Assembly (NCBI GenBank): GCA_039654915.1 | Contig: CM077598.1 | Location: 73,188,041 to 73,252,040 of the forward strand | Direction of reading: 5' to 3' | Length of the DNA stretch: 64,000 bases | Source of the DNA: Aquilaria yunnanensis | Lineage: Eukaryota > Streptophyta > Magnoliopsida > Malvales > Thymelaeaceae | Part shown: positions 35,319 to 44,789 of the stretch, piece by piece | Numbering within the stretch: position 1 is the first letter of the stretch | Layout of the letters: every line of letters begins with the position of its first letter | Notes under the pieces: generated by a model | Databases searched by the model: none | The model's input: only the letters and a program-made list of their open reading frames with translations | Told to the model about the DNA's origin: nothing | Program-made: the position numbers and the translations under genes

Positions 35319-38300
35319 TTTGGCGCCGTCTGTGGGAACCCGCTCGCAGATTGCCGTCGTTGAGACTCGGCGTTCTAAGGACAAGGGACTCCCAAGGTCC
35401 TCGTCCGCGCCTGAGATACAACCGGCTGCTGAGCAGACACTCCCAGAGACTTCTACGCCCGAGGACGACCGCCCTCTGGTAATCACCATGAGCTTCTTGA
35501 GGGACTTTCAGCGCTCGGTCGTTGCTGAAATGACTCAGCAGATCGACCGAAGATGGCCACAGCAGTCACGGGCCCAGAAACCCTCCTCATCAGCACGCCC
35601 TCGGGAGAGAAGCCCCAAGTCTACACACCGCAGTTCAGGAAGTGGAGAGCCTTGCGGAGAATCATCCACAGAAGATATAGCCCTCGGGAAACGGCCTGTG
35701 GGACAAACCGGGTCCAAGCGACCGAGAGTCTCACAGCGAAGCAGTTCGTCACCCGAGGCGAGGTCCCTGACCCCTCCGCGCCGAACTCGCTCCCCGAAAA
35801 GGCGCCGTCGATCTCCCTCCCGCGAAAATGGTCCTAGCGCCACTGCGCTTATGGAAAGGATATTGGCACGGCTGGACAGAGTGGAGAAGCAAGTGACCAG
35901 AAAACCTGTTTGGGACAGGCTGTCGGGGGCATTATGCGAAGATGGTTCCCCGTTTATTCGCACCGTCATTGAGGCAGCTATGCCAGGCGACTTCAGAGTG
36001 CCTAGGCTGGAGATCTATGATGGCCGGACTGATCCACAGGCCCAACTGACGAAGTACAGGCGGAGCATGATAATGCATGAAGCTGATGACGCTACCATGT
36101 GCAAATGCTTTGAAGTCACCCTCACGGGCCCAGCAACAGCATGGTACAATTCTTTGCCCCCAGGGACTATCACTGAGTTTCAGGAGTTGTCCACAGCCTT
36201 TACCCAGCAGTTCATTGGGAGCAGGCCGACGGCCAAAATGCCTGTGCAGATGTTCGACATAGAGCAGAGAAACGGAGAGACGATCCGAGACTATGTCGAA
36301 CGATTCAACAGGGAAGCACTCAGCGTCCCGGACTTCCGGCTCGAAATCCGCATCCTCGCTATGACACGGGGCCTTCGGCGTGACTCACAGCTGTTCTACG
36401 AGTTCTCAAAGGACCCCCCGGAGACCCTCGGAGAATTTTACCGAAGGGCAGAGCAGCACATGACAGCCAAGGAATTGAGGATGGCGGGGCCGAAGTCTGA
36501 TCATCACCGCGCCGAAGGGTCCAGCCAGCAAGCTCGGCATCTTTCTGAACACACAGGTCGACCACGGCGAATGCGAGGAAAGAAACCTCAAAGTTTCACA
36601 CCCTTGAGCACGACACGGACCAACATTCTCATGGCGCTGGAAAGGCAAGGGACGCAGATTCGGCGGCCAAAGGCCATGGCCGCCGATAATAAGAAGAATG
36701 CCAAGAAGTTCTGCCAGTTTCATCGCGACCACGGTCATGACACCGAAGACTGCTTCCAGCTGAAGAAGTACATAGAGTCGCTGATCAAACAGGGCCAGCT
36801 TCGCAAATACCTGCGGATGCCCTCCCCAAAAGGCAGAAAAGAGGAGGAAGAGAGGGCCGAAAACGAGGACTATGACTCAGACAGGCGGAGAAACAGAAGT
36901 CCAAAAAGGCGCCTTCCACCTCCAGTAGGGGTCATCCAAACCATTACCACGGGGCTCCCATCCTCGGAAAGAAAGCGGAAGGCCAGAGAAATTGCGGTTA
37001 TGGAGTATCAAAGTCCATCAAAGAAATTGGCTCGCAAAGATGGCTCCACCGTCGTCTTCCCCGACAACGACCCGCTGCTGATAATGGCGAGAATAGGGAA
37101 CTGGGACGTCAAAAGAGTGTTGCTCGATGATGGCTCAAATACTGACGTCCTATTCTCGCACTTACTGCCGAGCTTGGGCATCTCCAGCAGTGAACTTAAA
37201 CCTGTCACCACGCCCACCTTCGGCGTTGGACCATCGGAACTACCCGTCCTCGGATGGATCGACCTCCCTTTAATGATAAAAGGCACTTCGGTAGACGGAG
37301 CGGCTGAGTTGTACGCGTCCACAATGGCAAGATTCATCGTCATGGAGGTCCCGTCTTCGTACAACGCCATCCTTGGAAGGAAGACTCAGGGGAACCTGCA
37401 CATTCGCCCCGATGTGAAGTACTTGACTGTCACATTCGCCACCAAGGATGGAGATGCAGAGGTCTTTATCGACCAAGCCGAGGTAAGAAAGGTGTTTGTA
37501 AAAGCACGAAAGGCTCCGGCAGACAACTCTACACAAATAGTGAAGGCAAAGGCGCAGGAGAAAGGCAAAGAAAGAGATCCCGCAGAAGCAGAAATGGAAG
37601 CAGTAGATCTTGTCCCAGGACAATCTACCCGAATAGGGAAGAGCTTGGCCAAAGGTGATAAGGAAATTCTTGTATCCTTTCTGCTGAAAAATAAAGATCT
37701 GTTTGCCTACTCGCCGAAAGACATGCCAGGAACGAACCCTGGCATAATACAGCACAGCCTCAAAGTAAGCCCGGAAGCAAAACCTATCAGGCAAAAGAAA
37801 CGAAGCATCTCAGCCCACAAAAGCAACTTCGTGAGAACCGAAGTCCAGCGCCTATTGGATGCTGAAGTTATCAGGGAGGTCAAATACCCCGAATGGTTAA
37901 GCAATGTGGTCATTGCCACAAAAGAAGGTAGCAGCAAACTCCGGATGTGCATTGATTTCAGAAACTTGAACGATGCTTGCCCGAAAGACTCATTTCCCCT
38001 CCCGCCAATAGATCAACTGGTAGATTCAACGGCCGAATACGGTCTCCTGAGCTTCCTAGATGCCTTCAGCGGCTACCATCAGATAAGGATGGACCCCGAA
38101 GATGAAGAGAAAACTGCCTTCATCACCGAGGGAGGAACGCACTGCTATATCAGAATGCCCTTCGGGCTGAAAAATGCAGGAGCCACCTACCAGAGACTAA
38201 TGAACAAGGTCTTTAAGGACCAAATGGGGAGAAACATGGAAGTATATGTTGATGATATGATAGTAAAAAGCAAGCTGCCCGGCTACCACGTTGCAGATTT

Positions 38301-40785
38301 GGAGGAAACCTTCCAAAAGCTCAGAGCCTTCGGGATTCGCCTTAACCCCGAGAAGTGTATCTTCGGGGTGACGTCGGGAAAATTCCTTGGGTACATGGTA
38401 TCCGAAAGAGGCATCGACGCCAATCCTGAGAAGATTAAGGCTCTGCTTGAGTTCCGAACTCCTGCCACAGTCAAAGACGTGCAGAGACTAACCGGAAGAA
38501 TAACCTCTCTGAGCAGGTTTATTTCCAGGTACGGAGATAGGTGTAGACCTTTCTTCAAAGTCCTCACAAAGGCAGCAAAGATGGAAGGCGACCTCGGAAG
38601 AAACAATCATCCCTGGGATGAAGATTGCCAAAAGGCCTGGGAAGAACTCAAAGTCTACCTGGCCAGCCTGCCGACTCTACGACAACCTCGGGAGGGAGAA
38701 CCCCTCGTACTGTACCTCGCCGTCACAGAAAAGGCCGTGAGCTCGGTCCTGATAAAAGAAGAAGGGCCGAAACAATGGCCGGTCTACTATGTCAGCAAGT
38801 CCCTGCATGGCGCCGAAGTCAGGTACCCTTTGCTTCAAAAAGCTATATACGCCTTGGTGCTTGCAGGAAGAAGACTGCGACCATATTTCCAGGCTCACCC
38901 CATCATCGTCCGAAGTAGTCTACCACTACGGGATGTTATGAAGAGAGTCGATCATTCGGGAAGGCTCTCCAAGTGGTGCATAGAGCTTGGCGAACACGAA
39001 ATCACGTATGAGCCTCGGAAGGCCATAAAAGCCCAAGCATTGGCAGATTTTATCGCCGAAATACCCACCACTGAGGAGAACCACTCAGATCCGAAAGAAG
39101 GTGAGCCAGAATGGACCTTGCATGTTGACGGAGCCTCGGGGTCCGTACACCAGGGAGCTGGAATAGTTATCAGAGGACCCGAAGGCCTAGAGGTGATGAA
39201 GGCTATCAAGTTCAGCTTCAACGTTACCAATAATGTGGCTGAGTATGAAGCCCTCATAGCGGGATTACGCTTGGCCAGAAAGATTGGCGTGAGAAACTTA
39301 AGGGCTCACAGCGATTCCCAGCTGGTAGTTCGGCAGACGGCAGGAGATTATGGGGCGAAGGACCCAATCTTGGCAAAATACCATGAGCTGGTAACAAAAC
39401 TCATCCAAGAGTTTGACGCCGTGCGGATCGAAAATGTACCCCGGCGGAATAACACTGAGGCAGATTGCTTAGCGAAGTCCAAAACATACACCGAGGTGCT
39501 AGACCATCCAAGCATCTCCGTGCTAAGCGTAACGTCCTCGGGAACAGGGTGGAAGGACCCCATAAAGAAATACCTCGCAGAGAATGAGCTTCCCGAAGAC
39601 GCTGGCAATGCTGTAAGACTGCGAAGACGTGCCGGAAGATTCTTCCTGATTGGTGAAGAGTTATATCGGCATGGATATGCAAATCCGCTGCAGAGATGTG
39701 TGGGCGAAGAGGATACTGAGATGGTTCTCGAAGAAGTTCACGAAGGCATGTACGGCTCGCACATTGGAACTGATGCCCTTGCAGCAGTGATACTCCGCCA
39801 AGGATACTTCTGGCCTACCCTGAGAAAGGACGCAAGGCAGTTCGTCCAGAAGTGCGGTAGTTGCCAGAGACATGCAAAAATCCAGAGGATACCCTCAGAA
39901 ATGGTAACATCGGCTGACTATCCTTGGCCCTTCGCAGTCTGGGGTATATACCTCATTGGGCCACTCCCCACAGCACCGGGAGGCGTGAAATTCTGCGTGG
40001 TAGCAGTGGACTATTTCTCAAAGTGGGTAGAGGCAGAACCACTAGCAACTATCTCGGCAAAAGAAGTGCAGAAGTTCGTATGGAAAAACATCGTATGCAG
40101 ATTTGGCATACCGAGGGTACTAGTAGCTGATAATGGATCCCAGTTCATAGACAAAGGATTCCAGGAATTCATCAGCGACCTCGGAATAAAGATGCACTTC
40201 GCCCCAGTAGCTCACCCCCAAAGCAATGGGCAGGTTGAAGTATCAAACAGGACCATAAAAGATGGCCTGAAAAAGAGACTTGGGGAAGCCAAGGGGAAAT
40301 GGCCAGGAGAACTCCAAAGTGTATTGTGGAGCTACCAAACGATGCCACGAAGAGCCACAGGGGAAACTCCCTTCTCACTCGTCTTCGGAACAGAGGCCAT
40401 TATCCCAATAGAGATAGTTCAGCCTTCAATACGGGTGCAAGTATTTGATGAAGGCGGAAACGACCTCGGTCTGAGAACTAAGCTCGACCTTGTGACCGAA
40501 CACAGAGAAATAGCCGGGCTGAGAAGAAAAGCTTTCCAGCAAAGAGTGGCCGCGGCTATCAACCTAAAAGCCAGGCCAAAAGAAATCAAAAAAGGAGACC
40601 CCGTTCTCCGAAAGGCCGACTTTGCACCCCAAAGGCCATCTCACGGCGTACTTCGCGTAAATTGGGAAGGACCTTATCTGGTTCTCACCGAAGTACGGAA
40701 AGGCGTGTATAGGCTTGGCGACGCCGAAGGCGTAGAATTGAAAAACACTTGGCATTCAGACGCCTTGAAAAAATTCTACGCCTAA
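35287..40785 (+). CDS. T2 Gag-Pol polyprotein, open frame, integrase catalytic Asp changed
   Basis: The frame is 1,832 codons from the ATG at 35287 (MTHNDEALGHH) inside the 5' LTR, through the primer-binding site. The frame is open further up to an ATG at 35230, and the next internal ATG is at 35488 (MSFLRDF). Numbering from 35287: Gag about 230-400, C/H motif CQFHRDHGHDTEDC about 475, protease LLDDGSNTDV about 612, RT MCIDFRN about 887 and YVDD at 987-990. An RNase H at about 1135-1220 lacks the usual acidic residues. A second, archaeal-type RNase H has D1281, E1319 and D1343. Integrase has an HHCC finger at about 1484-1531, then Tyr1555 (codon 39949-39951) where T1, T3 and M1 have the first catalytic Asp. 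D1615 and E1651 are in place. It probably makes Gag and RT but a crippled integrase. Confidence 0.95.
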   Translation: MTHNDEALGHHLAPSVGTRSQIAVVETRRSKDKGLPRSSSAPEIQPAAEQTLPETSTPEDDRPLVITMSFLRDFQRSVVAEMTQQIDRRWPQQSRAQKPSSSARPRERSPKSTHRSSGSGEPCGESSTEDIALGKRPVGQTGSKRPRVSQRSSSSPEARSLTPPRRTRSPKRRRRSPSRENGPSATALMERILARLDRVEKQVTRKPVWDRLSGALCEDGSPFIRTVIEAAMPGDFRVPRLEIYDGRTDPQAQLTKYRRSMIMHEADDATMCKCFEVTLTGPATAWYNSLPPGTITEFQELSTAFTQQFIGSRPTAKMPVQMFDIEQRNGETIRDYVERFNREALSVPDFRLEIRILAMTRGLRRDSQLFYEFSKDPPETLGEFYRRAEQHMTAKELRMAGPKSDHHRAEGSSQQARHLSEHTGRPRRMRGKKPQSFTPLSTTRTNILMALERQGTQIRRPKAMAADNKKNAKKFCQFHRDHGHDTEDCFQLKKYIESLIKQGQLRKYLRMPSPKGRKEEEERAENEDYDSDRRRNRSPKRRLPPPVGVIQTITTGLPSSERKRKAREIAVMEYQSPSKKLARKDGSTVVFPDNDPLLIMARIGNWDVKRVLLDDGSNTDVLFSHLLPSLGISSSELKPVTTPTFGVGPSELPVLGWIDLPLMIKGTSVDGAAELYASTMARFIVMEVPSSYNAILGRKTQGNLHIRPDVKYLTVTFATKDGDAEVFIDQAEVRKVFVKARKAPADNSTQIVKAKAQEKGKERDPAEAEMEAVDLVPGQSTRIGKSLAKGDKEILVSFLLKNKDLFAYSPKDMPGTNPGIIQHSLKVSPEAKPIRQKKRSISAHKSNFVRTEVQRLLDAEVIREVKYPEWLSNVVIATKEGSSKLRMCIDFRNLNDACPKDSFPLPPIDQLVDSTAEYGLLSFLDAFSGYHQIRMDPEDEEKTAFITEGGTHCYIRMPFGLKNAGATYQRLMNKVFKDQMGRNMEVYVDDMIVKSKLPGYHVADLEETFQKLRAFGIRLNPEKCIFGVTSGKFLGYMVSERGIDANPEKIKALLEFRTPATVKDVQRLTGRITSLSRFISRYGDRCRPFFKVLTKAAKMEGDLGRNNHPWDEDCQKAWEELKVYLASLPTLRQPREGEPLVLYLAVTEKAVSSVLIKEEGPKQWPVYYVSKSLHGAEVRYPLLQKAIYALVLAGRRLRPYFQAHPIIVRSSLPLRDVMKRVDHSGRLSKWCIELGEHEITYEPRKAIKAQALADFIAEIPTTEENHSDPKEGEPEWTLHVDGASGSVHQGAGIVIRGPEGLEVMKAIKFSFNVTNNVAEYEALIAGLRLARKIGVRNLRAHSDSQLVVRQTAGDYGAKDPILAKYHELVTKLIQEFDAVRIENVPRRNNTEADCLAKSKTYTEVLDHPSISVLSVTSSGTGWKDPIKKYLAENELPEDAGNAVRLRRRAGRFFLIGEELYRHGYANPLQRCVGEEDTEMVLEEVHEGMYGSHIGTDALAAVILRQGYFWPTLRKDARQFVQKCGSCQRHAKIQRIPSEMVTSADYPWPFAVWGIYLIGPLPTAPGGVKFCVVAVDYFSKWVEAEPLATISAKEVQKFVWKNIVCRFGIPRVLVADNGSQFIDKGFQEFISDLGIKMHFAPVAHPQSNGQVEVSNRTIKDGLKKRLGEAKGKWPGELQSVLWSYQTMPRRATGETPFSLVFGTEAIIPIEIVQPSIRVQVFDEGGNDLGLRTKLDLVTEHREIAGLRRKAFQQRVAAAINLKARPKEIKKGDPVLRKADFAPQRPSHGVLRVNWEGPYLVLTEVRKGVYRLGDAEGVELKNTWHSDALKKFYA
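35321..35338 (+). other. Primer-binding site of T2
   Basis: TGGCGCCGTCTGTGGGAA lies two bases after the LTR end and is identical to the sites in M1 and T3. The tRNA is unidentified (Arg suspected). It is read in frame as LAPSVG. Confidence 0.87.
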
Positions 40786-41603
40786 GGTTGAGCGGAAGAG
40801 ATATATTGTACAAGAAATACTCTAAGTACAGAATGGTCTTGAGAAAAATTCTTAAGTATACCAAATTGTCCAAGACAGAATTCCGCGAAGGTGCTCGCCA
40901 CGAAAAAAGCAGATGTGACTTCCCGAAGGCCCTTGAGCCACTATGCTCGGAAAAAAGGGAAAGCAAGAATCTCGTAATAGTGCACGCCAAAACAAAAGCA
41001 GAGATAATTTCCAAACACCCTTGAGCGTACATGCTCGGGAAAGAGGGAAATGAGCAATCTCGTGAGAATTTTCCTAAGTCCCTTGAGCAAATATGCTCGG
41101 GACAATAGGAAGACAGAAAAATTTGGCTGAAACTTTTCCGAAGTCCCTTGAGCAAACATGTTCGGGACAAAAGGAAACAAAAAGCCTGCAAAAGACTTAG
41201 CCAAATTTTTGCAAACTTTCCAGAAAGTCTCTTGAGCGAGCACACTCGGGACAAAGGAAGGTAAAAAGTTTCTTTGGTCGCAGGTTTTTCGAAGTCCCTT
41301 GAGCAAACATGTTCGGGATAAAAGGAAACAAAAAGCATGCAAAAGACTTTGCCAAATTTTTGCAAACTTTCCAGAAAGTCTCTTGAGCGAGCACACTCGG
41401 GATAAAGGAAGGTAAAAAGTTTCTTTGGTTACAGGTTTTCCGAAAGTCTCTTGAGCAAACGTGTTCGGGACAGTGGAAATAAAGAAACTTGCAAGAAAGG
41501 ACTTAGCCGAAAAGATTGTTCATTTAGAGCAAACGCTGCCTTACAAAAGAAGTGTCCAAAGAAGGAGCACGAAGGAGAAAAATAAGAGGAGCCCTAAAAC
41601 AAA
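40786..41603. repeat. Convergent spacer of T2 with hairpin repeats and a duplicated 151-bp unit
   Basis: CTTGAGC followed by (G/A)CTCGGG or GTTCGGG occurs eight times between 40930 and 41475. Steps of 84 and 67 bp alternate, so the higher unit is 151-152 bp (starts near 41147, 41298 and 41450). T3 and T1 carry a single such unit in the same place. Each repeat can fold as CCC-GAGC...GCTC-GGG. Confidence 0.87.
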
Positions 41604-43951
41604 CTAGGGAGAGTCGGGCGGACGAAGACCAGGAAGCTTCAGATGCTCGACCTTGGACCACTGCACCGAGGTCCCTCAGGAATATTTAGGCCCTCCAGAA
41701 AAGAGAGGTCCAAATCTGGGAACCTCTGCAGCACCTGGTGCCGAGCGAGGCAGAAGCCGTCCTGAAAGGCGACCTTGGCCATGTTATCAGAAGTACGTTT
41801 TTGAACGCCAAGGACATTGACCTCGTCCCTCAGCTCAGCAACCTCCTCTTCGAGCTCGCTTATCCCCAGCGTCTCTCCGGACTCCTTCTTCAGAGCCTCG
41901 ACCTCGGCTTGAAGAGCATTGTTCTCGTTCGTCAACCTCGACGCAAGACTGTCAGAAACAGCCTTGTCCTTGACAAGATCTTCGTTGGCGGCGAGCAGCC
42001 CCTTTACTTGGTCGCCGAGGTCGGCAATCTTCCGGGAGGAGTCCTTTTCAAGTTCTTCTCTTTTCTTCGAGAACTCCTCCCGAACGGCAGCAAGTTGCTG
42101 AGAACAATCCGCTGTCAGCTGCTAGTTGCTGGCGATCACCTTCGCAAGTGAAGCCTTCGCTTCACTGAGTTCCCGCGAAGTCGCATCCTTGGAGGCAGCC
42201 TGTCTGGCCACCCGAACTCGGAGATAACCAGCGTACTCCAGCAGCTACGGCAAGGCAAAAGTCCAGGTTAGTACAAGTCTAAACACTTAGAAAATTGAGG
42301 AAAAAAGTGTAAAGACTATACCTGAGCAGCATGCTCGGTGACTTTTGCGGCGAGGGTATTATCCCCCGGGTGAGCCGCCGCAATGGCCCGGAAGGAGGCG
42401 TCAGTGGTCATCCCCTTCCAAATCTCCTTTGTCATTTTTGGACAATCGTCGGAGAGCAAATTCATATCCTCCGTGATTGTCCAAAAGGGCTCCAAGGGGA
42501 TCTTCCCCTCAGGGATTATGGCATCGCGGAGGGCTCGTTTCCTCTCATGAATGGCCCTCCAGCCAGCAGCAAGGGGCTCCTCTGAAAGTAGGAAGGAAGT
42601 TAGGAGCAGAAGAAAAATTCACGAAAGGAAAAGGAGCTGAACTTCGCCTAAAGGCATACCTGGAAGAACCTCGGAGACAGTGTCCTCGGGATCCTCGGGC
42701 CCTTCGGAAGAAAGACCCTTACCCTTCTGCCGGTACCGCTCCTCGGCGGTGGGTACTTCTACCACTACAGTGTTTCTGGGGGCCTCGAGGTCGAGAGGAG
42801 GCACCTCGGCGGAAGTAGCGGGGACCTCGGCCGGTGGAATTTCAACAAGACCAGTGTCTTCGCCAGCTTCTTCTTCCAAAAGCTCTGGCTGAGAAGGCTG
42901 GAGAGCCTTCCTAGCTCGCTTCACCGAGGGTCCCGGCCCTGTCGTCTTCCTTCTTCGGGAAGCCGCCTTCTTTGTCTGCTCCCCCTTCTCCACTTGACCA
43001 GAAAAGAGGGCCTTGTAATAAGCGGCAGCCCCATCGCCCATCTCTGAAAAAGAGAAGAAATATCAGCGTAAGTCCGAGGAAAAAGTATAAGGGGATGGAA
43101 GATTACTCACTTTCGGCAAAAGTTTCGAAAGAAGTCTCCCCCTTAAGGAGCTTGACCAGCCAGGAGTCTTTCCCGGCGATGGCGGGAGCGGGCATATTGA
43201 GGTCAGTCACGTGCTCCTTAACCACTTTCAGCTCCCGAAGGACTTCTTCGGTCATCAACCTCCAGTTGATAGGAAAGGGGTAAAGAGCACGAGGAGAGAC
43301 CTCGGGAGCCCAGTCAACGACTGCCCGAATGCGGGCGTCGAAATCCGTGAACACGGAAGCCAACGGTGGGGTCAGCAGCATCCTCGGATCAACGACGTCT
43401 GCGTTCAGCACTCCCTGAGCCCACCTGGTCGGGACATCAGACCAGTTCTTATCCACCTTGAGGAAAAAGAACTTAGGCTGCCACCCCCGCCAGCTATCCT
43501 TCGTGTCAAAGGTGAAGGTGAATTTTTTGCTCCCGGATCCCCGAGGCAGCAGGAAATAGAAGCCACCCTTCGGGACCACATAGAGCTTGTAGTACTGCAT
43601 GAAAATGATGAAGTGGGGCTCTATCCTGAACACGCCACACATGCAGAGGTAGGCGTTAAAATAGCAGTACGCGTTCGGGGGAAGCTGGTTCACAGCAATG
43701 CCATGGAATTGGCAGAACTCGCAAACCACCTTCGGGGGAGGATACCGAAGTCCGGCCTTCAGTTGGGCTCGGAAGACGGTAACCTCGTCGCCACGGTTTG
43801 AAAAAGCAAAATGGCTAGAACGAGGCAGTCTGGTCACAGCGTAAGACAGAAGAAAGAATTTTTTCTTCCACCTCTCTAGTTTTTCGGGGGTGGTACAGCA
43901 AGGATGGGCCAGAAGAGGTTTCCAGCTCTCGGGAACAGGCATCGCAGACAT
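41604..43951 (-). pseudogene. aORF of T2: four-exon antisense gene with late damage
   Basis: Exons on the minus strand are 43951-43111 (841 nt), 43043-42660 (384 nt), 42581-42322 (260 nt) and 42244-41604. Introns are GT-AG with phases 1, 1 and 0: GCCGAAA|GTGAGT...TTTTTCAG|AGATGG, CCAG|GTATGC...CTTTCAG|AGGAGC and GCTCAG|GTATAG...CCGTAG|CTGCTG. Exon 1 is open and carries the 'putative gypsy type transposon'-like domain. Exon 2 has a basic, nuclear-signal-like stretch (TKKAASRRRK, KRARK) and an acidic/proline tail. Exon 4 is coiled-coil with FQDGFCLARHQVLQRFPDLD. A TAG at 42122-42124 (CAG to TAG) and a one-base deletion near 41665 break exon 4. There is no signal peptide or membrane segment, so it is not env-like. 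Function unknown. Confidence 0.87.
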
Positions 43952-44776
43952 GAAAAAGAGTTTGAGATGGAAAAAAAATAGTTTCCAGAAAAAACTCAGA
44001 AGACGAGTTTGGAAAAAACAACAGTTTTCCAGAAAAACTCAGAAAAATAGAGGAATCAGAGTACTCTGAAAATCAAAACCCACCAAAAGATTTGCCTGAG
44101 GACGCCGTCGTGAAAGTTGGTAGGAAAAGCTCTGATTAAAGAAGCTCCGCCACAGAAAGCAAGATAAAACGCAAGAACAGAGGGCAAAGCAGAAAAAGAG
44201 CAGAAAAACAGTTAGTGGGACTTATGATGAAATGGGCTATTTATAGGCCAAAGGTGGGTAACCGAAAGAACATCATAAGTACCCATTGGAGGCGTACCGT
44301 CGCCGTAACTGCCCGCTGCACCCGAAAAGGCGCGCCCTCTGTAAATGACGCGCCTCTCCTCCAATGGCAAGAAGCCACGTGTCAACCGCTGCGCAGAAAT
44401 GGGGGACGTGCCTCCCCAAACGTGCCTGGAAAACCGGGACACGCCTCCTGATTGGGACACGTCGTTTGACATCCCTGAGAAATGGAGACGCGCCGCTCAG
44501 TCTGACACGCTTGGCCATCAGACCTGTAGAAATAAAAAGCAGGCCACCTCGAGGACACCAAGAGACAGGCTATGGCTGAACAGCCCATGACTTTTGGGCA
44601 AGAGGTGTATCTTCGGTACAGGCTTTGCCTCAGAGACACCAAAGAATAGGCCAAGGCCGAACAGCCCAGACCCTCGGGCAAAAGGTGCGACCTCGGAACA
44701 GGTTATGCTTCCCAACGAGACTCCCAACGGCAACCTCGGAAAGAGATGCAAACCGAAGTCTTCACTTCGGCTTTCC
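43952..44776 (-). promoter_or_regulatory. aORF promoter region of T2, TATA box at 44238-44245
   Basis: On the minus strand, TATAAATA lies about 290 bp upstream of the aORF ATG. A cluster of ACGT-type sites follows 130-220 bp further upstream: CACGTG at 44376-44381, CACGTC at 44405-44410, CACGTT at 44419-44424 and GACGTGTCCC at 44454-44463. Between TATA and ATG is a pyrimidine-rich leader. Beyond the cluster, to about 44700, lie the imperfect ~80-bp tandem repeats. The arrangement is repeated in T3 and T4. Confidence 0.7.
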
Positions 44777-44789
44777 AGAGGGGGGCATG
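44777..44789 (+). other. Polypurine tract of T2
   Basis: AGAGGGGGGCATG lies directly before the 3' LTR. Equivalent tracts lie at 58797-58809 (T3), 60173-60185 (T1) and, reversed, at 61968-61980 (T4). Confidence 0.88.

Noticed and set aside
43211..43801. A 196-codon open frame opposite aORF exon 1, seen again at 57229-57819 and 62958-63548
   Set aside because: It is conserved only as a shadow of exon 1. Conservation, splice sites and domain similarity all favour the aORF strand, and it has no family resemblance.
41604..43951. aORF as an env-like gene
   Set aside because: No signal peptide, membrane segment or cysteine-rich ectodomain is visible. The protein is basic and then coiled-coil, and it is antisense to gag-pol.
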